From Flavobacteriales bacterium (GTDB lineage: Bacteria; Bacteroidota; Bacteroidia; Flavobacteriales_F; PHOS-HE28): a stretch of 64,000 nucleotides of DNA. Positions 1-10,409 of this stretch are shown piece after piece. The notes under the pieces were generated by a model. The model had not been told where the DNA came from and did not search any database. It worked only from the letters and a program-made list of their open reading frames with translations. Location of the stretch: assembly GCA_016715895.1 (NCBI GenBank), contig JADJXH010000004.1:1-64000 (forward strand), in the 5' to 3' direction. Position 1 is the stretch's first letter. Each line of letters opens with the position of its first letter. The translations under genes were made by a program, and so were the position numbers.

Positions 1-1691
1 AGCGCCAACTACAACGACGGCACCAACGTCACCGACGGGCTCACCCTGCGCACGGATACTCGCGCAAAGGTGTTCCGTCAGGCACTCGAGCAGCGCACCG
101 ACAGCCGGTCGGGACGCAGGTCCTTTGGCAGCCGTTTCCGGAGCGGATAATGCGGGTCCAACCGAAGCGTGCTGTCGCTGTCCCTGGGATCGCGCTTCCA
201 CAACATGTCGGGGCGCGAGAGCCGGAACCTTCGAGAGCCGCACGTCCGATGGAGCGGTGAGCACCTACGGCACGCAGGTGAACGACGCGGAGACGCGGAC
301 CCGGAGCCTCAACGGCCAGCTGGCCTTCCGGCACAAGGCCCCAAAGGAGGGCAAGGGTGGTCTGGTGGACCTCACGCATTGCAACCGCTGGGACCGCGAC
401 GGCGAGTCGCGCTTCCGGCGCTTCATCGCCGATGGCGGCCCGGGCACCACCACGCCAACGCATCCCGGGACAAAGCCTGGGCGGATCGTACTACGACCAG
501 TGGTCCGCTTCAGTTCGACATGGTGGACCCGCTGAGCGAACGGAGCAAGCTGGAATACGGGAGTGAAGAGCAAGCTGACGTAGGACCGCACCTGGCTGGA
601 CGTGCTGCTCACCACGCCACAGACGCCGTCAGGCGAGCTGGACAGTGCGCTCACCAACGACTACCGGATGCGAGGGTTCGCTCGACGCAGCCTACGTGAA
701 CTGGACGCGTACGCTCAGCGAACGCGCTGGAGCCTGCAAGCCGGCCTGCGGTTCGAGCAGACGTGGTTCGAGACGGGCTGATGCGGCGAGACCCAGGTGT
801 TCAGCTACAAATACCCCGATGGAAGTCAGGACCTGCTCAAGGCGCTGTTCCTGCCCGGTCTACCTGGTGCACCGGTGGCCGGGCGGCCTGCGCCGAACTG
901 CAGGTGAACTTCTCGCGCAAGATCGACCGTCCGCGCTCTGGCGGATAAGTGCCCTTCATCATGTTCAGCGACGCCCGCAACGTGCGCATCGGCAACCCGG
1001 GCCTGGCGCCGGAGATGAACAACCTGGCCGAGGTGAACGCCCTGCTCCCCTTCTGGAAGAGGCCGGGCCAGCTGGCTCACCAGCGTGTTCGGACGCTACA
1101 CGGAGGATGTGATCGCGGGCTGGCACTCCGCCAGCCTCGACGGCACCGTGCTGCTGAACACCTTCGTGAACTGGCAGCTACAGCGTCACTGCGGGCTGGA
1201 GAACATTGCACAGAAGGTGGAACCGGTGCAGGGCCTCCAGCTCACGCTGAAGCCGGAACGGCGCAATACCTGGACGTGGCCTTGTCACTCCGCAGACGGC
1301 GGCGTCGGGTACAGGGCCTCAGTGGAACTATAAGCTGCTCGTGAACTACCGCCTGCCAAAGGACTGGTCCGTGCAGGTGAACAGCAGTACGAGGGACCCC
1401 GCGTGCAGCCGCAGGAGCGTGGCCTGGAACAGTACGGGGTGGACCTTTCGGTGGGCAAGGACATCACCCGCCGGTTGAACGCCGTGGTATCGGTGAACGA
1501 TGTGTTCTTCACGCGTCGCTGGGGCAACACGGTGGAAACGGCCTTCTTCGAACAGGAGAGCTACCGCCGCCGCGAGATGCGCTAGGATGCGCTTCACCCT
1601 CACCTGGAAGTTCGGCGAGCAGGACGGCTCCTCTTCCTGGCGCCGTCAGCCTGCCGCGCGATGCCGGCGACGGTGAAACATGGAAATGTAA
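1..1691 (+). pseudogene. Outer-membrane beta-barrel (TonB-receptor-like) protein, 3' part, frameshifted
   Basis: The gene enters from the left edge, so its N-terminus lies outside the window. Pieces in different frames read as the C-terminal barrel of the Bacteroidota outer-membrane beta-barrel family: strands such as NFSRKIDRPR, then PFIMFSDARNVRIGNPGLAPEM (around 950-1020), LNTFVNWQLQ, and near the end GVDLSVGKDITRRLNAVV, followed by MRFTLTWKFGEQDGS. The SRxIxRP...RIGNPxLxPE pattern is typical of the family. At least six single-base frame changes are needed to join the pieces, ending near an ATGGAAATGTAA terminus. The same kind of indel affects neighbouring genes, so sequence error is as likely as true decay. 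It converges with the HmuY-like gene on the other strand. The substrate cannot be predicted from this fragment. Confidence 0.75.
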
Positions 1692-2255
1692 GTGCGCTGG
1701 CTCCCGCACCTCCCCCAGGTGGGGCAGCCCACGGTTCCCAGATGCGTCGTAGAAGTCCAGGAAGTGGGCTTGTGGAACAGCCCCTGCGCATCATGGATGA
1801 TGTACACGATGGAGGGTCCACCGTGTAGGCACCGTCGTCGAACGAATGGGTCTTCCAGTCGAAGCCGATGGCGTCCTTGCGGTGCTGAAGGGATGCTGCA
1901 AGGTGTCCGACTGGGCTCACCGTGGCCATGTCGGCGGCAACGATGCGCGCCACACGGACCCCGGGCGGGGTGAGCACGCCTGTGACGATGTAGGGGATGA
2001 AGGGTTCGTGGAACTGGTGCGTGTACTGCGTGAAGACCATGTCCCAGCTGCCTGCGGACGGCTCCACGTCCACCGGCCCGGAAGCGAAGCTGAACATGGT
2101 GGAGGAGATGTCGACCCACAGCTGGTCCTGATAGCCGCTGCCCGTACAAGCTGCACCTGGGCCGCCTCCCACGCGGGCGGGCGGGCACGGGGATCATCCT
2201 TGATGCACCCGGAGAGGAACAGGATGGAGAGCGGGAGCAATGCGGTGGCACGCAT
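1646..2255 (-). pseudogene. HmuY-like haem-binding lipoprotein, frameshifted
   Basis: Starts with a lipoprotein signal (LLPLSILFLSGCIKDD; lipid-modified Cys near residue 17). After a frame change it continues with YQDQLWVDISSTMFSFASG, then SWDMVFTQYTHQF, and later GFDWKTHSFDDGAYTVDPSIVYIIHDAQGLFHKLHFLDFYD-like sequence spread over two or three frames. That order (sensing of an aqueous beta-sandwich, FDWK, Y.I.D..G..YKL.F..FY) is the HmuY family pattern; HmuY proteins bind haem at the cell surface and pass it to a TonB receptor. It starts 2 bases after the receptor gene stop, so the two are co-transcribed. The 3' end is uncertain because of frameshifts; 1646 is the first stop in one frame. Indels may be sequencing errors. 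Confidence 0.65.
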
Positions 2256-2257
2256 GG

Positions 2258-4502
2258 TCAGGATCGCTTGCGCAATTCAACATCAAGGCGCATGAAGCAG
2301 GTGCGCCCGGTGGTCATCGGCACGGCGGTGGCGCCGGCAGGTGAACCCCTTCGGCCATGGTGGCCCGCCAGGTTCCGCACATCGAACAGGTCCTTGCAGC
2401 CCACGGAGAGGCTGATGCGCCGGTCGAGGAGGCCTTCGTCAGGGGTGGCGTCGGCCAGGTGGTAGGCGCCGATGCGTGTCGCGGGTCACTGCGCCGTCGG
2501 CATCGGCGATGTAATTGGCGAGCTCTCCTGGTACTTGTAGAAGAGGATGCCGTAAGGCCATCCGGCCGTGGTTCCAGGTCAGCGAGGCGCGGGCCTCGGG
2601 GCTCCACAGGGCGGCGGGCGAGACAGCATCCTCCCTCCCGGTGATGGAGGCTCCGGTGGACGCGCATGGCGTCCATCATCCCACCCTGCGCCCACCGTGC
2701 CCCATAGGTGCGCAACCCGCCGATGTTGACGTAGGTGTAGCGCGTGCCGCTCACCTGGGCCAGGCTGATGACGTCCTCCACCTCGTTGAAGAAGGCGGTA
2801 AGCTCGGCCCGGACCAGGTGCCCCCGCTCCCGTTGTGCGCGATAGAGTGAGACCGGCGCTGCCGTGGTGCGCCCGCTCCGGACCCTGTTCGAGGTTGCCG
2901 ACGATGTCGTGGTTCACATCCACGAAGAGAAGAGGTACAGCTCCTTCAAGGAAGGCGCGCGGAACCCTCGGGCATAGGCGACGGCGCGGACGGTGAGCGT
3001 CGGTGCCGGTGTCCAGCGGACGTTCAACGAAGGGATCGACGGGGCTTCGTACCGGGTGTTGTACCGCGTAGCGCAGGCCGGGTCGCAGGGTGAGGCCGCT
3101 CCACGGGCTGTACTCCGCGCTGGCGAAGGCCGCCGACCGCTGATGGTCTCGCCATCACCCGCCATCCGATCGCCCTCCCCGGTCTCGTGGTTGAGGTCGT
3201 GCCCACCTCCCCGCCAATCGGGCACTGTCCGGTGCCGAGGCCCGTGTGGCGCGCAGGTTGGTGAGCGTGAACCGCGACGTGTCCTGCGTGCCGGGCGTGG
3301 TCACCAGCTGTTCGCTCAGGTCGGTGAGGTCGCGGAACCAGGTGTTGCGGATGCGGCGGTAGCGCTGGTGCGCGAGCAGGGCGTTGAACCGGCGTCCCCG
3401 GTCCCACGGCCCTCGGCGAAGACCGCGTTATCCAGGCGGTGCGTGAGGTACTGCTCATCGAAGGCCGTCTCGTGATAGGGCGCGCGCGGACGACCCCGGT
3501 TGGTGATGCGGTCCTGGAAGGCCTCTCCCTTGTACCCCAGGTCCCAGTGCGTGCCGCGCCAACGGTGGTTGAGGCGGGCGAAGTACTGCTCACGGGGTTT
3601 CCATTGCTGGTGACGCGTGCTGTCGGCCAGGGTGGGCGCAGGGTCGTACCAGCCCGCCGGTGGAGGGGTCCCAACCCGCGAAGGCATTGCGGCCGCCAGT
3701 GATCACGAGGTCGTGGTGCCCAAGACGGGCGGTGGCGGTGCCGGTGAGGTTGAGCCGGCCGATGTGCTCGGCGTAGGCCGTAGCCCTGGCGCTGGAGCGG
3801 TCGTTGGAGCGCTTGCGGGTGATCCGAGGTTGATGGTGCCCGCCAGTGCGTTGGTGCCGTAGTTGACGCTCAGCGGACCCTCCACCACCTCCACCCGCTC
3901 GATGCCGGTGAGGTCAAGCTGCGCCAGATCGAGGTTGCCATCCTGCCGCCCGATCACCGGAACACCGTCCACCAACACCTTCACGTTCTCGCCGCCCAGT
4001 CCCTGCATGCTCACCGCGGTGCCGAGGATGTTGTCCTGGCCGAGGCGCACGGTGAGCTCATTGCGCAGGGCCTCGCCCAGGGTGTTGGCGGCCATGCGAT
4101 GATCCGCCCGCGGTCGATCACACGCACCCGATGCACCGCGTTCTCCGCGATGCCGGCGCCCGACTGTCCGGTGACCACGAGCTCGGGCATGTGGATGGAC
4201 GCCGGCCGCAGGTGCAGCGCGTGTGGACCGGCTCCGATGAGCGTATCGGCGAAGGCCGCAAAGCCCATCATGTGCACGCGCACCAGCAGGGGCCGCGAGG
4301 CATCCACCGGCACCGTCAGCGCACCCTGGTCATCGGCTTGCGCCGTGGTCGGTCCGCCGCCCTGCTGCCAGGTGACGCTTGCGAACGGAAGGGGGGCCCC
4401 GTTCTCAGCCACAGATGAGCCGGACCTGGGCGTGGAGGATGACCGGGCTGGTGGCAGCGGTCAGGGAGGAGGGCCGGGAGGGACGCGCAGGAAGGGACCC
4501 AT
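2258..4502 (-). pseudogene. TonB-dependent receptor (HmuR-like), frameshifted
   Basis: Pieces in several frames assemble into a TonB-dependent outer-membrane receptor of about 740 residues: a signal peptide ending near VILHAQ (ATG at 4502), a carboxypeptidase-regulatory-like domain (PLPFASVTW...LLVRVHMMGF), a plug domain (NTLGEALRNEL, VSMQGLGGENVKVLVDG, then VPVIGRQDGNLDLAQLDL and IERVEVVEGPLSVNYGTNAL), and a barrel with GFRAPSLKELYLF and a final strand FMRLDVELRKRS before the stop at 2258. The plug signatures are diagnostic. It lies between two HmuY-like genes on the same strand, which suggests haem (or haem-like chelate) import. At least eight frame changes occur. The start is inferred through a frameshift in the signal peptide. 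Confidence 0.75.
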
Positions 4503-4523
4503 CGGAAGGACCTTAGCCAAGGA

Positions 4524-4559
4524 GCGCACACGTGCGCGTGCGCACGGTCACGCGCACGT
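4524..4559. other. Alternating purine-pyrimidine GC/GT tract with inverted repeat
   Basis: Between the T9SS HmuY-like gene stop (4570) and the receptor start (4502), positions 4524-4545 alternate purine and pyrimidine without a break, and 4532-4545 form a GTGCGC-GT-GCGCAC inverted repeat. It could act as an intergenic hairpin, or as a Z-DNA-prone tract. No function is shown. Confidence 0.4.
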
Positions 4560-4569
4560 CAGGTTCAGC

Positions 4570-5690
4570 TCACTGGCGAAGCAGCCGGGCCACGGCAGGG
4601 CCACGGTCGGTGAGGAGACGCACGGTGTAGCTGCCGGCTCCAAGCCCTCCAAGTTCCATGGTGAACGGCGCGGCGCTCAAGGCCCCGAGGGAGCGCACAA
4701 GGCGGCCGGATGCGTCCAACACCTCGAGGCCCAGGATGCGGGCTTCCCCGGCATCGATGGTGAAGGTGCCATCAGGCGTGGGGTTCGGCCATACGCGGAG
4801 GTCCGCCGGCCGGTCGCGTTCGGCCAGACCGGTGGCGCTCACGAGCTCCTGGGTGAAGTCGGTCGTGCCGGAGGTGCTGCCACCGAAGCCCGTGAAGGCC
4901 ACATGCCCACACGTTGCCTCCCAGGTCCTTGACGAAGTAGCTCAACGAATCCTCGATCGCCCCACTGGAAGGTCTGCATGTCGAAGCGCTTCCAATCGAA
5001 GCCGATCGTGTTGATGTGCGCGCTGTAGGCGGCGGAGGTCCAGTCGGCATCCGCAGGAGGAACACCGGCGGCCCGGGCGGCCTCGATGCCCCTTGCTTCT
5101 GGAGCACCCGGTGACCCCGTAAGGCTGCGGGATGAAGGCGACGTACTTCACGAAGGTGAGGTCCCAGCTGTCATTGGCCGGCTCGCGGTCCACGGCCGTG
5201 TGGGTCTCCAGGTCCCAGTAGGCGAAGTTCTTCGTGCTGTATGCCGCCTTGTTGATCGACCGACAAGCTCGTCGCTGCCGTCGAGGTCGGCGTGCGTGAA
5301 GGTGTACGTGCCCGTGGCCAGGCCATCGATGCGCAGCTTCCGCCAGCTGCCGTTGGCGAGGTGGATCGGAAGATGGTGTGCCGGCCACCACATGGGGGCC
5401 GATGTTGTAGTTGCCCCAGCCCAGGTCGAACTCATCGGCGAAGGGACCCTGGTTGGGGGCGCCGAAGCTCCAGCTGGTGTCCGCATTATGGGCACGCGGC
5501 CAGGTGGAGAGCCCTGTGGTGTCCACACTGTTCCAGTCGGCGATGCTGAAGGGGCTCTTCACCACTTCGACGCCGGCCTTCTGGTGTTCACCAGCACACT
5601 ATGGGTCGGGGTTCGGGGGTGCAAAGCAAGTGAGGGTCCATGGGCAGGAACAAGGGGAACGCCGGGTGGTGGGTCATGGAACTGCAACAT
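4570..5690 (-). pseudogene. HmuY-like haem-binding protein with T9SS sorting domain, frameshifted
   Basis: The body contains GTPS..., then NKAAYSTKNFAYWDLETHT and NDSWDLTFVKYVAFIPQPYGVTG, then IGFDWKRFDMQ-like sequence and DSLSYFVKDLGGNVWA, which follow the HmuY family order. The C-terminal 80 residues (LRVWPNPTPDGTFTIDAGE...GSYTVRLLTDRG...ARLLRQ) are a type A T9SS sorting domain, so the protein should be exported by T9SS and anchored on or released from the surface. It is the first gene of the haem-uptake operon, ahead of the TonB receptor and the second HmuY-like gene. The N-terminus is unclear: no single frame joins a signal peptide to VVKSPFSIADWNS (5565), so the start (about 5660-5690) is approximate. 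Several 1-base indels occur. Confidence 0.65.
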
Positions 5691-5763
5691 GAAAAAATCA
5701 GCGAGGCCCGGGCTTCACCGACCTGCGTCGGATGCCCAGGCCCCGGCTTCACCGGACCTCGTA

Positions 5764-8700
5764 ATCAGTCCACTTTCGTGAACCGCTGCGTGATGACCCC
5801 ATCGCCGATCGTCAGGCGCAGGATGTACTGGCCGGGCACGAGACCGGCCACATCGATCGTGGTCCGGGTCTCACCCTTGCCGGCGTTCACCGCCAGGGCA
5901 GGGATGGCCTCCTGGCCCAGGATGTTGATCGCTCATCTCCACGCGGGCCTCCGCATAGGTGTTGAGCGCGATGTTGAGCACATCGCGGGCAGGGTTCGGC
6001 CACAGGTTCAGGTCGGCCAGCGGCATGTCCTGTTCGATGGCCTTCACCAGTTCCTCGTCCACCACACGGCCGTCGCTCAGCACCAGCGACTGGGTGCCGT
6101 CCTGATCACACCGAACACACCGTTCAGGATGGCGCAGAGGAACGGACCCACGACGAGATGCGGAGCGCCGGTGACATCAAGGCTGGCGCAGATGCTGCCG
6201 CCGCCCTGGATCAACAGGCCGTTGACGTCGAAGCCCGTGGTCACGCCCAGCTGCACGATGCTCAGGTCCAGCGTGGCCGGATGGTACACCAGCGTGTGGA
6301 TGCGGTACAGACCCAGCTGCTGCACCGTGAACACCGGCGTGGCGCTCACCTGCTGGATCGTGAGCCCGGTGCCGCGCGTCAGCACGTACAGGGTCTGGTA
6401 GCCGGCCGGCACCACGGCATCACCGCCGGGCAGTCCCACCAGCGTGGCGCTGCCGCCGACACGGCACTCGATGAAGTCCTCCGGCGCGATGGTACCGGCG
6501 TCCGCCAGGCACTCGTCCGTGCAGACGCTCACGTTGAAGGCCGCACCCGCACATCCAGGCTGGCGCAGATGCTGCCACCGCCCTGCACCAGCAGGCCGTT
6601 CACGTCGAAGCCGGTCGTCACCCAGCTGCACGATCCCGGGAGATCGAGCGTGGCCGGGTCGTACACCAGCGTGTGGATCGTGTACAGGCCATCGGCCGTC
6701 ACATCGAAGCTCGGGTTCGCACCCGCGTTCACGATGGTGAGACCGGCGCCCTGCGTCAGCACGTAGACCGTCTGGTAGCCGGCGGGCACGTTGGCGTCAC
6801 CATTGGCCGTGGCGGACAAGGTGGCCACACCGTTCTCCAGGCAAACTTCCGTGGACACCGCGGTCAGAGGTGCCGGCGTTCGGGCTGGCCACGTTGAAGG
6901 CCGCACCCGGCACATCCAGGCTGGCGCAGATGCTGCCGCCGCCCTGCACGAGGAGACCGTTCACGTCGAAGCCGGTCGTCACGCCCAGCTGCACGATCGA
7001 GAGATCGAGCGTGGCGGGGTCGTACACCAGCGTGTGGATCGTGTCCAGGCCGTCGTCGGTCACGTCGAAGCTCGGGTTCGGACCCGCGTTCACGATCGTG
7101 AGACCGGCGCCCTGCGTCAGCACGTACACCGTCTGGTAGCCGGCGGGCACGATGGCGTCGCCGTTCGGCGTCGCCGTCAGCGTCACCGCGTTGCCGTCGC
7201 CGCAGATCGAGGCGCCACCGCTCAGGGTGCCGGCGTTCGCATCGCAGTCAAGGGGACATTCCACCGCCGTGGTCACAGCGCCCGGCACGTCCAGGCTGGC
7301 GCAGATGCTGCCGCCGCCCTGCACCAGCAGGCCGTTCACATCAAAGCCCGTGGTCACGCCCAGCTGCACGATCGAGAGATCGAGCGTCGCCGGGTCGTAC
7401 ACCAGCGTGTGGATGGTGTATGTGCCCAACGCGCTCACCTCGAATTCCGGCACCGTGTTCACGTTCTGGATACGAGGCCTGCGCCTTGCGTCAGCACGTA
7501 GATCGTCTGGTAACCGGCCGGCACGTTGGCGTCACCGTTCGGGGTCGCGGAGATCACCGTTCCCTGCTCGAAACAGACCTCCTCGCATCCGCGGTCAGGT
7601 CCTGCGCTCGGCGTACCCACCGTGAACTGCGCTCCCGGCACATCCAGTCTGGCGCAGATGCTGCCGCCGCCCTGCACCAGCAGACCGTTCACATCAAAGC
7701 CCGTGGTCACGCCCAGCTGCACGGTGCTCAGGTCCAGCGTCGCCGGATCATACACCAGCGTGTGGATCGTGTACAGGCCGTCGTCGGTCACGTCGAAGCT
7801 CGGGTTCGGACCCGCGTTCACGATCGTGAGACCGGCGCCCTGCGTCAGGACGTACACCGTCTGGTAGCCGGCAGGTGCGTTGGCGTCGCCGTTCGGGGTG
7901 GCCGACAGCGTCACCGCGTTGCCATCGCCGCAGATCGACGCGCCACCGCTCAGGGTGCCGGCGTTCGGGCTGGCCACGTTGAACTGCGCTCCCGGCACAT
8001 CCAGGCTGGCGCAGATGCTGCCGCCGCCCTGCACCAGCAGACCGTTCACATCAAAGCCCGTGGTCACGCCCAGCTGCACGATGCGCAGGTCGAGCGTCGC
8101 CGGGTCGTACACCAGCGTGTGGATCGTGTACAGGCCGCCGTCGGCCACGTCGAAGCTCGGGTTCGCACCGGCGTTCACGATCGTGAGACCAGCGCCCTGC
8201 GTGAGGACATAAACCGTCTGGTAGCCGGCGGGCACGTTGGCGTCGCCGTTCGGGGTCGCCGTCAGGGTCACCGCGTTGCCATCGCCGCAGATCGAAGCGC
8301 CACCGCTCAGGGTGCCGGCGTTCGGGCTGGCCACGTTGAACTGAGCTCCCGGCACATCCAGGCTGGCGCAGATGCTGCCACCGCCCTGCACCAGGAGGCC
8401 GTTCACATCAAAGCCGGTCGTCACCCAGCTGCACGTCGAGAGATCGAGCGTGGCGGGGTCGTACACCAACGTGTGGATCGTGTACAGGCCGTCGTCGGTC
8501 ACGTCGAAGCTCGGGTTCGGGCCCGCGTTCACGATCGTGAGACCAGCACCCTGCGTCAGGACATACACCGTCTGGTAGCCGGCCGGCACGTTGGCGTCGC
8601 CGTTCGGGGTCGCCGTCAGCGTCACCGCGTTGCCATCGCCGCAGATCGAAGCGCCACCGCTCAGGGTGCCGGCGTTCGGGCTGGCCACGTTGAACTGCGC

Positions 8701-10288
8701 ACCCGGCACATCCAGGCTGGCGCAGATGCTGCCACCGCCCTGCACGAGGAGACCGTTCACGTCAAAGCCCGTGGTCACGCCCAGCTGCACGATGCTCAGG
8801 TCCAGCGTCGCCGGATCATACACCAGCGTGTGGATCGTGTACAGGCCGTCGTCGGTCACGTCGAAGCTCGGGTTCGGACCCGCGTTCACGATCGTGAGAC
8901 CAGCGCCCTGCGTCAGCACGTACACCGTCTGGTAGCCGGCGGGCACGTTGGCGTCGCCATTCGGGGTCGCCGTCAGCGTCACCGCGTTGCCGTCGCCGCA
9001 GATCGACGCGCCACCGCTCAGGGTGCCGGCGTTCGGGCTGGCCACGTTGAACTGCGCACCCGGCACATCCAGTCTGGCGCAGATGCTGCCGCCGCCCTGC
9101 ACCAGCAGGCCGTTCACATCAAAGCCGGTCGTCACACCCAGCTGCACGATCCAGAGATCAAGCGTCGCCGGATCATACACCAGCGTGTGGATCGTGTACA
9201 GGCCGTCGTCGGTCACGTCGAAGCTCGGGTTCGGACCGGCGTTCACGATCGTGAGACCAGCACCCTGCGTCAGGACATACACCGTCTGGTAGCCAGCAGG
9301 CACGTTGGCGTCGCCGTTCGGGGTCGCCGTCAGCGTCACCGGCGCACCGCCGTTGCTGCACAGGGAGGTCCCGCCGCTCAGCGTACCGGCATCGGGGGCG
9401 ATCACGGAGACCTGCACACCGGCCACATCCAGCGCAGCGCAGATGCTGCCGCCACCTTGGATGAGCAGACCGTTCACATCGAAGCCGGTGGTGACACCGA
9501 ACTGGACGATGGAGAGGTCAAGCGTGGCGGGGTCGTACACCAGCGTATGGATGGTGTAGTTGCCCGGTGTGTTCACTTGGAACTCACTGTCCCCGTTCAC
9601 GGCCTGGATCACCAGACCCGGGCCTTCGGTGAGGACGTAGAGGACCTGATACCCGGCGGGCACCACGGGGTTCGTGGCCGCTTCACCGGAAACGAAGGTC
9701 CCCCTGCATCGAAGCAGACCTCCGGTTTCTGGGTGGTGAGCGTTCCGGCGTCGGCCACGCATTCGGCGGTGACGTTCACCGTGTAATCCTCCACTTCACC
9801 CAGGGAGAAACTCGCACAAGGACCGTGGTAGACCGGGGAGCTCATGCTGATGCGCATGCGCGTGGGACCTGCCGGTGCGTTGGCGGGCACGGCAATGCTG
9901 CCGTTCACCTGGCCGAAGCCGGAACCCTGAAAGGCCAGCTCGCTTCCCGCGAACACCCCGTTGCGGTCCCAGTCCACCCACACACGGTACCTCCGCTGCA
10001 GGAAAAGAGACCGTTGCCGTCCAGCGCGATGGTGTTCGACGTGCCCGGGGTGACCGTGGCGGACAGGGCGGTGAAGTCCCCGTACCCGTTGTTGTCGCCG
10101 GACGTATTGTCGATCCCAGCATACTGCACGCGCTGTATGTTGAACGTATTGCCTGAACCACCGTCACTGGGACAGTAGGTCTGGGCGCTGATCGGGGCGG
10201 CCGCCAGCAACAAGGCGGTCGCCACGGTCGCTCGACGCGCTCGCCGTGCACGGCGCGCCGTCGGACCTGGGGGAGGATTGTGCTCCAT
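5764..10288 (-). pseudogene. Giant repeat-rich T9SS surface protein (GEVED domain + ten repeats + sorting domain), frameshifted
   Basis: Reads from ATG 10288 with a signal peptide (VATALLLAAAPISAQ), then YCPSDGGSGNTFNIQRVQ and a GEVED domain (VWVDWDRNGVFAGSE...PVYHGPCASFSLGEVEDYTV, around 9780-9985). Ten tandem ~119-residue units follow, each carrying GYQTVYVLTQGAGLTIV, YTIHTLVYDPATLDLSIVQL, GVTTGFDVNGLL and GGGSICA. The end is a type A sorting domain (LNLWPNPARDVLNIALNTY...YILRL...GVITQRFTKVD, stop at 5764). If intact it would be ~1500 residues, secreted by T9SS and surface-exposed; adhesion is a guess. The longest open stretch is 7459-9762 (767 codons). Frame changes occur near 9985, 9703, 7470, 6868, 6625, 6548, 6100 and 5925. 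It lies downstream of the GT39 gene on the same strand. Confidence 0.75.
6080..9740 (-). repeat. Ten tandem ~357-bp coding repeats
   Basis: The codons for GYQTVYVL recur (plus-strand anchor near 6392, 6773, 7134, 7508, 7861, 8217, 8573, 8930, 9287 and 9646). Spacing is 353-359 bp across the central units; the outer units deviate (361-381 bp) because of indels or degeneration. Units between 7861 and 9300 differ at only a few positions. The first and last units are more diverged, as expected if the array grew by unequal exchange in its middle. The copy number in an assembly of such similar units may be wrong. Confidence 0.9.
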
Positions 10289-10409
10289 GATCGGAAGGGA
10301 TTGGATGGGTTCCTGCCGAAGGGCAAGCGTTTAGGGTTTTTGGACCAACCTTAAACAAAGTGTTCGGCCGAGTGTTCGCGGCCTGCTGGAAAAAAGGCTG
10401 GGGGACCCC

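Noticed and set aside
7420..9786. Long open plus-strand frame of ~788 codons through the repeat region
   Set aside because: It is the antisense shadow of the minus-strand repeat protein; the minus-strand product has conserved motifs, a signal peptide and a sorting domain, while the plus reading is rich in His/Arg/Ala without a start signal or motif.
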